Below are positions 17,033 to 25,843 of a DNA stretch of 64,000 bases, in pieces. A program made the position numbers and the translations under genes. Source of the stretch: an uncultured Collinsella sp. (lineage in GTDB: Bacteria > Actinomycetota > Coriobacteriia > Coriobacteriales > Coriobacteriaceae). Location: assembly GCA_937934165.1 (NCBI GenBank), contig CALGZX010000056.1, positions 1 through 64,000 on the forward strand. Reading direction: 5' to 3'. Each line of letters begins with the position of its first letter. Within the stretch, counting starts at the first letter, position 1. The notes below the pieces were generated by a model. The model worked only from the letters and a program-made list of their open reading frames with translations, ran no database searches and was not told where the DNA came from.

Positions 17033-17995
17033 TTAACCAAACCAATGTTCAACTTCGGCGCGCGTGGGAATCGATTGCTGAGCGCCCAGGCGCGACACCG
17101 TCACTGCCGAGGCGCGAGCACCCGCGGCCATGCACTCAAAGAGCGGCAAGCCCTCTAGGCGAGCCGCCGCCAACGCGCCGATAAACGTATCGCCGGCGGC
17201 CGTGGTATCGACTACCGTACTCGAAAGTGCCGGCATGCGCAGCAGCTCACCGCCATCGCCGAGCGTAACCGAGCCGGCACCGCCCAACGTGATGACCGAA
17301 GCTCCGGCACCCTTGTCGAGCAGCGCATTGAGCGCGGTGACGCAACTCGCGTCATCCGTGGGCAGAATGCCCGTCAGCACCTGGCACTCGGTCTCGTTGG
17401 GACAGACCAGGTCGACCGCAGGCCAGACCTCCGCAGGCAGCTCGCAGGCGGGCGCTGGATTAAAGACCGTATAGAACCCCAGCTCGTGAGCGCAAACAAG
17501 CGCCTCGGCCGTCGCCGCAAGGTCACATTCGCCCTGGGCGATAAAGACGCTTCCGGCAGCCGGGGCAATCTCGCTGGCGTCGCCGTCGAGCTCATGGGCC
17601 ACCAGACGCCTCAGCGCGCAGGCAACGTCCGCGCCCGCAAGCGCATGGTTGGCGCCCGGTGACAGTATGATGCGGTTGTCGCCCTCGCAGCGAATGATGG
17701 TCGCCGTTCCCGTCTCCACGTCATCGCGATGCACTACAAAGTCACAGTCCACGCCGGCGTCTTGGAGCCCCGCCACGAGCGACGCGCCGAACGCGTCGCG
17801 ACCGACCGCGCCGATCATGTGCGTGCACGCGCCCATACGCGCGGCAGCTACGGCCTGATTGGCGCCCTTGCCGCCGGCGTTGGTGATAAACCCGCTGCCG
17901 CCGACGGTCTCGCCCGCACGCGGTATGCGCTCGCACGCCACCGAAAGGTCCATGTTCATGCTGCCGAACACCGCAACGATGCCGCGATCCGCCAT
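17033..17995 (-). CDS. rbsK: Ribokinase
   Basis: A 320-residue PfkB-family kinase from the ATG at 17995, chosen because AGGAGG lies just upstream; a 54-bp longer frame has no such site. The N-terminal sugar-site motif [15 protein letters not shown] and the C-terminal anion-hole/catalytic-base motif [13 protein letters not shown] identify ribokinase. It should phosphorylate D-ribose to ribose-5-phosphate. It is the first gene of a two-gene operon with a nucleoside hydrolase: a compact nucleoside-ribose salvage unit. No ribose transporter is nearby. Confidence 0.92.
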   Translation of the reverse strand: MADRGIVAVFGSMNMDLSVACERIPRAGETVGGSGFITNAGGKGANQAVAAARMGACTHMIGAVGRDAFGASLVAGLQDAGVDCDFVVHRDDVETGTATIIRCEGDNRIILSPGANHALAGADVACALRRLVAHELDGDASEIAPAAGSVFIAQGECDLAATAEALVCAHELGFYTVFNPAPACELPAEVWPAVDLVCPNETECQVLTGILPTDDASCVTALNALLDKGAGASVITLGGAGSVTLGDGGELLRMPALSSTVVDTTAAGDTFIGALAAARLEGLPLFECMAAGARASAVTVSRLGAQQSIPTRAEVEHWFG

Positions 17996-18182
17996 GGAAA
18001 CCTCCTCATCTGCGGGCCTTATGCCCACCGTCGGCCGTCGATCGTGCACTCTCGCACCCCCTATAACTTTAGTTCACTTTGATGTGGACGCGCGCTTGAG
18101 CTTGCGCCAGCAGCAAGCATTCACAGGAGCAGGCCGCTACAATGAATACGTGCTGATTATTCTCGTCATTGGATGATGTTTT

Positions 18183-20399
18183 ATGGAACAACTCTCGCAA
18201 TCGGGCTCGCGCGGTCGACGCCGCACGGGCAACGAGCCGGCACCGCACGAACGCGTGAAGGGTGAACGCCGTGCCAACGAACCGCGACGCACCGCGAGCC
18301 CCCATCGTGCTTCTGCTAACAACGCGGGCCGCGCCAACACTCCCGCCGCGGAGCAGACGCCTGCTCGTCCCAAGTCCCGCTACATCCCTGCACTCGACGG
18401 TCTGCGTACGCTCGCCGTCGTCGCGGTGGTGCTCTATCACCTTAACCTCACGTGGGCTCAGGGCGGCCTGCTTGGCGTCACGATCTTCTTTGTGCTTTCG
18501 GGCTATCTGATCACGCGCTTGCTGCTCAACGAAGTCGCTAAGACCGGACGCGTCGACCTCAAGAGCTTCTGGATTCGCCGCATCCGTCGCCTGGTCCCCG
18601 CCGTGGTGACCGTCCTGGTGGTGACCTGTGCGCTGTGCACTATCTTTAACCACGTGATGCTCACCAAGATGCGCCCCGACATCCTGCCGTCACTGCTGTT
18701 CTTCAACAACTGGTGGCAGATTGCCCAAAACGTCTCGTACTTCAATGCTCTGGGCGACCCCTCGCCGCTCACGCACTTTTGGTCGCTTGCCATCGAGGAA
18801 CAGTTCTACCTGATTTGGCCGCCACTGCTGTTTGCCATGGTATCCATGCATGTGAGCAAGCCCAACACGCGCCGCGTGGTTCTGGGCCTTGCCATGGTAT
18901 CTGCCCTAGCCATGATGGTGCTTTACAACCCTGCCGCCGACCCTAGCCGCGTGTACTACGGCACCGACACCCGTGTGTTCTCGCTGCTGCTGGGTGCCTG
19001 GATGGCCTTTATCCCCGATCGCGACCTGGCGCCGGTGCGCCTCGCTCGTCGTTTGGGGCTCAATCGCCTAGCTGGCGCCGCCAAGCACGGCAAGAACGCC
19101 GAGGGCAAGCCTGGCGAGAAGGCCGACGAAGCAGCCGAGACCGCACCGGCACAGCCGAGCGTCCTCGTGCGTTTTTGGTCCTCGCCCGCATCCATCGATG
19201 TGTTGGGCGTCGTGGGTCTGGTTGGCCTTGCCGCCATGGTCGCGCTCACCAACGGCTACACCGCCTTCCAGTATCGCGGAGGCACGCTGCTGTGCTCGAT
19301 CCTCACGCTCATGGTCATCGCGGCCTGCGTGCAGCCCCAGGGAATGGTTGCCCGCGCGCTGTCCGCCGAGCCGCTCGTATGGGTTGGCAAGCGCTCGTAC
19401 AGCATCTACCTGTGGCACTATCCCCTGCTGTTGCTTATGAACCCGGTCGCCAACATCAACGATACACCGTGGTGGCAGTACATTTTGCAGGTGCTGTTGG
19501 TGGTCGCCGTGGCCGAATGCTCATATCGCTTTATCGAGACGCCGTTTAGAAAGGGCGCCTTTGGGCGCACCGTATCCGAGTTCCGCGACGGCACCGCCAC
19601 GCCCGCCAACTGGGTGCGCGCGCACGTCCCTGCCTGCGCAGCCTGCGCTGTCGTGTTGGTCGTTGCACTGGGCGGCCTGATCTTTGTGCCCGAGACGTCT
19701 GCGCTGAGCGGCGAGGGCGCCGAAGTTCTGAACAAGGAAGCCAAGAACGCCGCACCCACCGACCAGCAGGCGGCCGACGACACCGACAAGGACAACGACG
19801 GCTTCCCCGACGGCTCCTACGACCTGTTGATGATCGGTGACTCCGTGTCGCTGCGCGCCGTTGATTCCTTTGACGGCGTGTTCCCGCACAGCCATATCGA
19901 TGCCGAAAAGGGCCGCCAGTTCGATGCGGGCCGTGCGACATTTGAGGGCTATCTTCAACAGAACCTTGCCGGCAAGATCGTGGTCTTTGCGCTGGGCACC
20001 AACGGCTTGGTAACCGACGACCAAATCGACGCCATCATGGCCGATGCAGGAGATAAGCGTATTGTGGTGTTTGTGAACACGCGCAGCCCGCAGCCGTGGG
20101 TTGGCTCTACCAACCAGGCCATCGCCAACGCCGCTACGCGCTACAAGAACGTACGCGTTATCGACTGGTACGGATACAGTGCCAACCGCAACGACCTGTT
20201 CGATGGCGATGGCACGCATCTATCGACCACTGGCGTGACTGAGTACCTCAACTTGATCCACGATGCCGTCAAGAAGGACCTGCCCGTACACCCCGAGGAT
20301 CACGTCAACGATCCGCAGCCGGCAGCCGTCAAGTCTGCCACCGACGCACTCGTCAATGCGCTCGCTCTCAAGCCGCACAAGCTGGGCACCGACAAGTAA
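18183..20399 (+). CDS. OatA-like membrane acyltransferase with SGNH domain
   Basis: A 738-residue protein. A basic, disordered N-terminus of about 65 residues precedes an acyltransferase-3 domain with ten or so membrane helices (YIPALDGLRTLAVVAVVLYH, then FWSLAIEEQFYLIWP). A C-terminal extracellular SGNH esterase-like domain starts near residue 545, with GDSVSLRA (Ser), FALGTN (Asn) and DGTHLS (Asp/His). The layout matches OatA, which O-acetylates peptidoglycan muramic acid and confers lysozyme resistance. The cell-wall substrate is inferred. A TACAAT -10-like box lies 40 bp upstream. Confidence 0.85.
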   Translation: MEQLSQSGSRGRRRTGNEPAPHERVKGERRANEPRRTASPHRASANNAGRANTPAAEQTPARPKSRYIPALDGLRTLAVVAVVLYHLNLTWAQGGLLGVTIFFVLSGYLITRLLLNEVAKTGRVDLKSFWIRRIRRLVPAVVTVLVVTCALCTIFNHVMLTKMRPDILPSLLFFNNWWQIAQNVSYFNALGDPSPLTHFWSLAIEEQFYLIWPPLLFAMVSMHVSKPNTRRVVLGLAMVSALAMMVLYNPAADPSRVYYGTDTRVFSLLLGAWMAFIPDRDLAPVRLARRLGLNRLAGAAKHGKNAEGKPGEKADEAAETAPAQPSVLVRFWSSPASIDVLGVVGLVGLAAMVALTNGYTAFQYRGGTLLCSILTLMVIAACVQPQGMVARALSAEPLVWVGKRSYSIYLWHYPLLLLMNPVANINDTPWWQYILQVLLVVAVAECSYRFIETPFRKGAFGRTVSEFRDGTATPANWVRAHVPACAACAVVLVVALGGLIFVPETSALSGEGAEVLNKEAKNAAPTDQQAADDTDKDNDGFPDGSYDLLMIGDSVSLRAVDSFDGVFPHSHIDAEKGRQFDAGRATFEGYLQQNLAGKIVVFALGTNGLVTDDQIDAIMADAGDKRIVVFVNTRSPQPWVGSTNQAIANAATRYKNVRVIDWYGYSANRNDLFDGDGTHLSTTGVTEYLNLIHDAVKKDLPVHPEDHVNDPQPAAVKSATDALVNALALKPHKLGTDK

Positions 20400-20422
20400 C
20401 CTGCAGCGCAAACTTCCCACAT

Positions 20423-20460
20423 CCGGAGGGGGTGTCTGCCACGGCAGACACCCCCTCCGG
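20423..20460. terminator. Perfect 18-bp palindrome after the acyltransferase gene
   Basis: CCGGAGGGGGTGTCTGCC and its exact complement are separated by only AC, 23 bp after the stop. It would form a very stable hairpin but has no T-run. CAGTTAGGGACACTCC, a variant of the GGGGAC repeat family, follows directly. Confidence 0.6.
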
Positions 20461-20866
20461 CAGTTAGGGACACTCCTGGCGCAGCCAATGAAGACCTCTA
20501 CGGATGAATTCCAGGCCGCTCCGTCGCTCCAGACATCGTTTCCGCGCCTCGTGCCTGCCCCAAACAATCAAAACAAGCCCTTTTCGCCGCACCCTCAAAG
20601 GTCTGTGGGCAAAAAAGGGCAAATATGAGTACTGTTACCATTTTAGTAGCAGGCAAAACCACCCAAAATGACGTCCGAGCGACCCCTACAACCCCCTAAA
20701 GCAGCCAACCTGACTGGTTAAGGCGTATTGGAGCCAATTTTAATGAACATACTAAAGGCTATGTTCATTATCTTTTAGGATGTAAATGCTATTCACTTAG
20801 CAACAGTACTCATATTTGGCATTTTTTGTCCATTGCTATATAACTAACACCCTATAGCAGACAAAA
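20461..20866. other. Intergenic region holding an AT-rich inverted-repeat element
   Basis: About 400 bp without a supported gene. The right half is occupied by the terminal-inverted-repeat element at 20608-20831. The left half is plain sequence apart from the short GGGGAC-family variant at its start. Confidence 0.5.
20608..20831. repeat. MITE-like element with about 30-bp terminal inverted repeats
   Basis: The left end (20608-20637) contains CAAATATGAGTACTGTT and the right end (20802-20831) its complement AACAGTACTCATATTTG. Both extend outward into poly-A/poly-T tracts next to a GG or CC. Inside lies a second perfect repeat, TAATGAACATA/TATGTTCATTA (20741-20751/20760-20770). The 224-bp unit is AT-rich compared with its surroundings and has no coding frame, as expected for a miniature non-autonomous element. 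Confidence 0.55.
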
Positions 20867-20897
20867 AACAGGCCGCAGCCCATCGCTGCGGCCTGTT
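20867..20897 (-). terminator. Terminator of the Nramp-like gene
   Basis: A perfect 13-bp stem (AACAGGCCGCAGC, 20867-20879, with 20885-20897) is followed on the minus strand by TTTTTTGT. It lies just after the transporter stop. Confidence 0.85.
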
Positions 20898-20915
20898 CGG
20901 AAGCAAAAGTGGGCG

Positions 20916-22178
20916 TTAAGCGCTGTAGCCCATCGCTTGCAGCACAAACATGACGACTGTCAGCACCGTAATCACGGCGATAGTCGCCCAAGTGAGCACG
21001 TTCCACACGCGGCCATTGCGGTTGGCACCCATGATGTGACGGTCGGCGGCGATAACCACCTGAAACACCAGAACCACGGGCAGTAGCACGCCATTGATGA
21101 CCTGCGAGGTCATCATAATCTGGAACAGATCGACGCCGGGCATAAGCACCAGCACGGCAGAGATACCGATGATGGCCGTAATGATGCCGCGGTAAACCGG
21201 GGCCTCGTCCCAGCTGCGGTCGGCACCGCGCTCCCAGCCAAATGCCTCGCAGATAGCGCTCGACGTAACGCCCGGCAGCACGCAGGCGGCCAAGAAGCTC
21301 GCCGCGACCAGGCCCGAGGCAAACAGTACCGTGGACCACTGACCCGCAATAGGCTCCAGCGCGCGGGCAGCATCGGCGGCATCGCTAATCTGAATACCCG
21401 CCGGGAACAACACCGTACCGGTCGTGATGATAATAAAGCCGGCAATGATATCGGCGGCAAGCGAGCCGCTCACAGTATCGATGCGCTGCAGCACGATATC
21501 GTCCTCGCCCGCGTTCTTATCGACCACGTTGTTCTGCGCCAAGAAAATCATCCACGGCGCGATGGTGGTACCGATCGTTGCGACCACGAGCGACACGTAG
21601 CTGGGGTCATTTTGAATGTTAGGCACGACCAGGTCGACCGCGACCTCACCCCAGTTGGGGCCAGCCATAAACGCGGCGACAATATAGGTCACGAACACGC
21701 AGCTCACCAGCAGCAGAATCTTCTCGATGCGCTGGAAACTACCCGACATGGTAAGCATCCACACCAGCAGCGCTACCAACGGCACCGAGATGCTCGCCGG
21801 CACGCCAAAGAGAGCAAGGCCGCTGGCAATACCCGCAAACTCCGAAATGGTCACAGCCGTGTTGGCGATCAACAGCGCCGCCATAGCAAGTACACTCTTG
21901 CGCACGCCAAAGCGCTCGCGAATGAGCGATGCCAGGCCCTTGCCCGTGACGCAGCCGCAGCGCGCCGCGGTCTCCTGCGTCACGATGAGCAGCACAGTCA
22001 TGACGGGAAGCATCCAGAGCATCTTGTAGCCATAGCTGGCGCCCGCGCTGGAATACGTTGCAATGCCGCCGGCGTCATTGCCCGAAAGCGCCGCCAGCAG
22101 ACCGGGACCCATAGCGCCAAAGATGGCCGCGATGGTCAACTTTTGCTTGGTGCCCGACTTTTGCTTGGTATTTTGCAC
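20916..22178 (-). CDS. Nramp-family transporter with Mg2+-type (NRMT) metal-site motifs
   Basis: A 420-residue protein with about 11 membrane helices. I chose the GTG at 22178 because AGGTGG lies upstream and it follows the preceding stop by 8 bp; a longer frame would overlap the neighbour. Canonical Nramp proteins bind Mn2+/Fe2+ with DPGN in TM1 and MPH in TM6. Here TM1 reads SGNDAGGIATY (Asp35 kept, Asn replaced by Gly) and TM6 reads GTTIAPWMIFLAQ, so the soft-metal Met and the His are lost. Loss of that Met is a mark of Nramp-related magnesium transporters, one of which is characterised from the coriobacterium Eggerthella lenta. The MgtE-like partner gene upstream supports Mg2+ as substrate. 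Confidence 0.8.
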   Translation of the reverse strand: MQNTKQKSGTKQKLTIAAIFGAMGPGLLAALSGNDAGGIATYSSAGASYGYKMLWMLPVMTVLLIVTQETAARCGCVTGKGLASLIRERFGVRKSVLAMAALLIANTAVTISEFAGIASGLALFGVPASISVPLVALLVWMLTMSGSFQRIEKILLLVSCVFVTYIVAAFMAGPNWGEVAVDLVVPNIQNDPSYVSLVVATIGTTIAPWMIFLAQNNVVDKNAGEDDIVLQRIDTVSGSLAADIIAGFIIITTGTVLFPAGIQISDAADAARALEPIAGQWSTVLFASGLVAASFLAACVLPGVTSSAICEAFGWERGADRSWDEAPVYRGIITAIIGISAVLVLMPGVDLFQIMMTSQVINGVLLPVVLVFQVVIAADRHIMGANRNGRVWNVLTWATIAVITVLTVVMFVLQAMGYSA

Positions 22179-22186
22179 GCGACCAC

Positions 22187-24031
22187 CTAACCCATGACCG
22201 ACATGGTGAGCAGCACCGCAGCGGCGCAGTACGCTATGCACGAGATCATGACGGCAATAACGTTCATGGCGGTGCCCGACGTGTTGAGGTCATGCTCGTC
22301 ACGCCAGAACAGCACCATCAGGTAAATCACGGCGCTCATGTTGCCAACCAGGCAAATGATGGCAGCGATATTAAAGCAGCCGGTAAAGAGCTGCTCCTCA
22401 AACATGGGCGCATCGGGAAACGCGGCGGTGCGCACCAGCTGGGCGCACAGATAGGTCACGAGTGACAGAATCAGGCCCATGCCCGTGCTCTGGAAGAAGA
22501 ACCCCAGATATGGCTTGGGCTCGTCGTCGTGACCGTCATACTCCAAGAAGTAGTTCTTGACGAACGACACCATGCGCGAGGCAGCAAGCAGCACGAGCGG
22601 CATGGCGCACATGGGGAACACCACCAGATGCGCGGAGCCGAGCGCCGCCCCCAGCACCGTTGCCATGATGCACGAGGCAATGCCCCACACGACAACCCAG
22701 TACTGGCGATGCACGAACCAGCTGAGCACGTTCGTCGAGTCGTCCGACGCGCTATCGCCCGAGCCGACACCGGCGATCTGCAGGTCCTCCTGATGCTCCT
22801 CGGCGATAACGTCCATGGCGTCGTCGAAGGTCACGATGCCCAGGATATGACGGTTCTCGTCGCAGACAGGGATAGCAACCAGGTCGTACTTGGTCATCTC
22901 GTCCGTCACGTCTTCCTGGTCCTCGTCGGGCGACACGTAGACCAGGTCGCGATAGGCGAGCTGGCCCAGCGTGGCATCGCGGTCGGCCACGATCAGCGTG
23001 CGCAGCGAGAGCACGCCGGTGAGCATGCCGCTCGGATCCTCGGTATAGACGTAATAGACGCTCTCAAAGTCCTCATCGAGTTTGCGAATCGCCTCGATGG
23101 CATCGCCGACCGTCGCCGTGGCGGGCAGCGAGACAAACTCCGAGGTCATGATGCGGCCGGCGGTGTTGTCCTCGTAGCCCAGCAGATTACGAATCGCCTT
23201 CTCCTCCTTGACGCCCATCAGGCGCAGGAGCTTCTCGGCCTTCTCATAATCGAGCTCGTCGATCAGGTCGGCAGCATCGTCCGGGTCCATCATGGCCAGC
23301 ATCGACGATGCGTCGGTATCGGACAGGCCCTCGAGCATCTCGGTCATGAGCTCGTCGTCATCGAACTCCGAGATGGCCTCGGCGGCCTGTGCCGTATCGA
23401 GCTGCGCGAACACCTGCGCGCGCAGGCGCGGGTCGAGCTGCTCGATGATGTCGGCAATGTCGGCAGGATGCAGCTCGCCAAGCGTCTTGTGCGACACCGA
23501 GAGCTGGATGTTCTTAGTCGAGCGATCGAGCAGGTCCATGTAAGACCAGGCGATAATGTCCTCGCTGAGCGGCTTGCCCAGGTGCTTCATAAAGCCCTCG
23601 ACGACATGCTCGAGTGTGGGGCTGATCGCGCGCAGCAGACCGCGGGCGCCAACTTCGGCACCCAGCAGGCGCAGCTGATTTTCGCCCGACATGGAAAACT
23701 TGATGTCGTTTACGCGCACGACCTTCATGCCTTGCGTGTCGACGATCTGCTTATTGAGAACGTCACGCGCCAGCAACAGCTCGGTCGGCTGCAGGTACGA
23801 AAAACGGATTTCAGTGGCCGACGTCTTAAGGTGTACACCCGTCTCGTCGATACGGTCGACCCATTTGCGCCAGCTGATCATAAACGGCGTCTTGCCGGGA
23901 CCGCGGAACGCGAGCGACGTCACGTGCGGAAAAACTTCGCCGGTTGCAATGCCAAAATCGTTAACCACGCCGAGCTTTTCGCCGTCGACGTCCAAGACCG
24001 GCAATTTGAGCATCTCACTCAGATAATTCAA
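22187..24031 (-). CDS. MgtE-N/CBS domain protein with non-MgtE membrane domain
   Basis: A 614-residue protein with a PRC-barrel-like N-terminus (about residues 1-90), an MgtE N-domain of helical repeats (about 170-300, with HPADIADIIEQLDP) and a CBS pair (about 300-420). The C-terminus has five or so membrane helices. In MgtE the N and CBS domains sense cytosolic Mg2+ and gate the channel. The membrane part here lacks the GGNAGxQ-type conserved segment of the MgtE pore, so it may not conduct ions itself. It is the first gene of a two-gene operon with an Nramp-like Mg2+ transporter, and may be its Mg2+-sensing regulatory subunit. A structured 5' leader of over 200 nt precedes it. Confidence 0.78.
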   Translation of the reverse strand: MNYLSEMLKLPVLDVDGEKLGVVNDFGIATGEVFPHVTSLAFRGPGKTPFMISWRKWVDRIDETGVHLKTSATEIRFSYLQPTELLLARDVLNKQIVDTQGMKVVRVNDIKFSMSGENQLRLLGAEVGARGLLRAISPTLEHVVEGFMKHLGKPLSEDIIAWSYMDLLDRSTKNIQLSVSHKTLGELHPADIADIIEQLDPRLRAQVFAQLDTAQAAEAISEFDDDELMTEMLEGLSDTDASSMLAMMDPDDAADLIDELDYEKAEKLLRLMGVKEEKAIRNLLGYEDNTAGRIMTSEFVSLPATATVGDAIEAIRKLDEDFESVYYVYTEDPSGMLTGVLSLRTLIVADRDATLGQLAYRDLVYVSPDEDQEDVTDEMTKYDLVAIPVCDENRHILGIVTFDDAMDVIAEEHQEDLQIAGVGSGDSASDDSTNVLSWFVHRQYWVVVWGIASCIMATVLGAALGSAHLVVFPMCAMPLVLLAASRMVSFVKNYFLEYDGHDDEPKPYLGFFFQSTGMGLILSLVTYLCAQLVRTAAFPDAPMFEEQLFTGCFNIAAIICLVGNMSAVIYLMVLFWRDEHDLNTSGTAMNVIAVMISCIAYCAAAVLLTMSVMG

Positions 24032-24141
24032 TGGTGCTCCCCATCATTATTCCTGCGGACCGCGCGACCATGCCGGCACGCAATCCGTGGACTTTTAGAT
24101 ATGTATACGCATGCGCGGGCGGCACGCCGCTCGGCGCTCAC

Positions 24142-24217
24142 ACCCCGTGCACGCGCAGAAAGCACCTGCATGGGGTCATCGACTGTATGGTCGAGGTTTG
24201 GATTTCACCTGTAACCT
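24142..24217 (-). promoter_or_regulatory. Structured leader of the MgtE-like gene
   Basis: Three consecutive hairpins can be drawn in the region read as 5' UTR on the minus strand: AGGTT/AACCT (24194-24198/24213-24217), TCGAC/GTCGA (24179-24183/24190-24194) and ACCCCGTGCA/TGCATGGGGT (24142-24151/24167-24176, one G.U). The first two share one base and would not form fully at once. A TATAGT -10-like box lies further upstream near 24250. I could not match the M-box consensus by eye. Confidence 0.4.
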
Positions 24218-24327
24218 TTCTCTTGACCCTCATTAACCGCAGTAACTATAGCATCAGCATCGCGCTGCGGCACCGAATTTATGCGCTGCACATTGCAGGC
24301 ATACCAAACGCTGACGCATCCGTGACA

Positions 24328-24368
24328 TAGTCATTGGGGACGTTCTTAAATGACTACCCAATGACTAC
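24328..24368. repeat. TCATTGGGGACG repeat overlapping a stop codon
   Basis: TAGTCATTGGGGACGTTCTT then AAATGACTACCCAATGACTAC. The terminal CTA (24365-24367) is the complement of the TAG stop of the NodB-like gene, so the repeat begins exactly at the end of that gene. Confidence 0.65.
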
Positions 24369-25771
24369 TCTGTGGTATCTTCGTCCTCGGCAAGTTGGGG
24401 GAACACGGCGTCCTTGGGCATGGTGACCTTCGTCAGCGAGGTGAGCTTTTTGCTCAATGCCGTGTCCGTCTTGACCAGGTCGCTGAGCGTCACGATCTTG
24501 TAGCCGTCGGCAATGAGGCCGTCGATAATCTGCGGCAGCGCCTCGAGCGTCTGCTCGGCGCATTCGTCTCTATCGGTGAGCAGTACGATATTGCCCGGCG
24601 TCACCGAATCGAGCACCGTCGAGACCTGCTCGTCGACACCGTTGAGCAGCCAGTCGCCCGAGTCAATATTCCACGAGACCACGGCGGAGACCAGGTCCAT
24701 CGCATCAATCCAGTTTTGCTCGTCAAAGGCAGCGTAGGGAGCACGCAGCAGCATCGTCTTCACGCCGGTCGCCGACTTAATCGCATCGGTGCCTTTCGTG
24801 ATCTGTTCGCGTACCGCCTCACGGTCCTGACCCTTGAGCGAATCGTCGCTGTAGCTGTTGGATCCGATCTCGCACCCGGCATCGACAATCGCCTTGGCCG
24901 TGGCAGGCGAGGCCTCGGCCGCATCGCCCGAAAGGAAGAACGTCGCGGTGACGCCCTTTTCCTTGAGCACCTGCAAGATCTGTTTGGTGGCGCCGCTCGG
25001 ACCCTCGTCAAACGTCAGCGCCACGTACTTTTTGTTGCCCTTGGGCGCCACGCTGGCGCACGCAACGACGCAATCGGTGGCGGGCACGACCTCGCCGCGG
25101 TCCTGCGTCTTGCCCGATTGCTCACCAACCCACACCTCGGAGCGGCCCTGGGCACCCCACGTCTGCACATACTCGATAGCGCCCGTGCCCTCGACCTTGA
25201 GCTTGGGCTCGATAACCGTAGCCTGAACCTCGTGCTTCTCGTAGGTGTTACGGCCATCCTTGACCGTCACCTTCTCGCCGCCCTCAAGTTCGCGGCTATC
25301 CCATTTGCCCTGCTTCACGCGCTTGCCGTCGACCTTCACCGACAGCTTTTCGCCCCCATGGCGCTTGAGCACGCTGTCATCGACGGCCAGCAGGTCGCCT
25401 GCGTCGTAGGTGCCAGTCAAATCCTGTTCGTCGATGAGATTCTGCAGCGTAGAGCCCACGCGCACTGCGGTCTTCTGGCCGTTGAGCTCCACGTCCACGC
25501 TGCGGTTGACGTAGCCCACGACGGCAGCGATAAACAGCACGAGTGCGCAACCCACGGCGATGAGCGCATAGGGCAGGCGAGACGAACGACGGGGTGTGCG
25601 GCTGTTGCCGATGCGAGCGCTGCGGTCGCTAAAGCCGCGGCTATGGTTGAGATACATCGCGCCGGGCTTACGGTGACGCTTGCGCTGACCGCTGGGCAGC
25701 TGCCCCAGGTCGCGGCGCGCCGTCGGACGCGCACCCGAACGCCCGTTTAAGTTGGATCCGTTTTGGCGCAT
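24365..25771 (-). CDS. NodB-fold (polysaccharide deacetylase-like) membrane protein lacking metal histidines
   Basis: A 468-residue protein with a basic cytoplasmic N-terminus, one membrane anchor (about residues 66-88), a DUF348-like segment (SVDVELNGQKTAVRVGSTLQ) and a C-terminal NodB domain (about 240-445). Motif 1 is TFDEGP instead of TFDDGP. The metal motif H-S/T-xxx-H is replaced by GSNSYSDD, with no His. Motif 3 RAPY and motif 4 WNIDSGDW are kept, and the motif 5 His is replaced (IVLLTDRDE). With both metal-ligand histidines and the motif 5 histidine gone, classic de-N-acetylase activity is doubtful; it may bind glycans or be a regulator. The stop codon coincides with an intergenic repeat. 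Confidence 0.8.
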   Translation of the reverse strand: MRQNGSNLNGRSGARPTARRDLGQLPSGQRKRHRKPGAMYLNHSRGFSDRSARIGNSRTPRRSSRLPYALIAVGCALVLFIAAVVGYVNRSVDVELNGQKTAVRVGSTLQNLIDEQDLTGTYDAGDLLAVDDSVLKRHGGEKLSVKVDGKRVKQGKWDSRELEGGEKVTVKDGRNTYEKHEVQATVIEPKLKVEGTGAIEYVQTWGAQGRSEVWVGEQSGKTQDRGEVVPATDCVVACASVAPKGNKKYVALTFDEGPSGATKQILQVLKEKGVTATFFLSGDAAEASPATAKAIVDAGCEIGSNSYSDDSLKGQDREAVREQITKGTDAIKSATGVKTMLLRAPYAAFDEQNWIDAMDLVSAVVSWNIDSGDWLLNGVDEQVSTVLDSVTPGNIVLLTDRDECAEQTLEALPQIIDGLIADGYKIVTLSDLVKTDTALSKKLTSLTKVTMPKDAVFPQLAEDEDTTE

Positions 25772-25792
25772 ATGCCCTCCCCCATAAACACA

Positions 25793-25822
25793 GCAAGCCG
25801 GAGCAACAGGTCTCCGGCTTGC
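25793..25822 (-). terminator. Hairpin after the PRC-barrel gene
   Basis: A perfect 11-bp stem GCAAGCCGGAG/CTCCGGCTTGC with an 8-nt loop lies 21 bp beyond the PRC-barrel gene stop. It separates that operon from the NodB-like gene. Confidence 0.65.
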
Positions 25823-25843
25823 CTCCCATCATTTGGTACGTCG

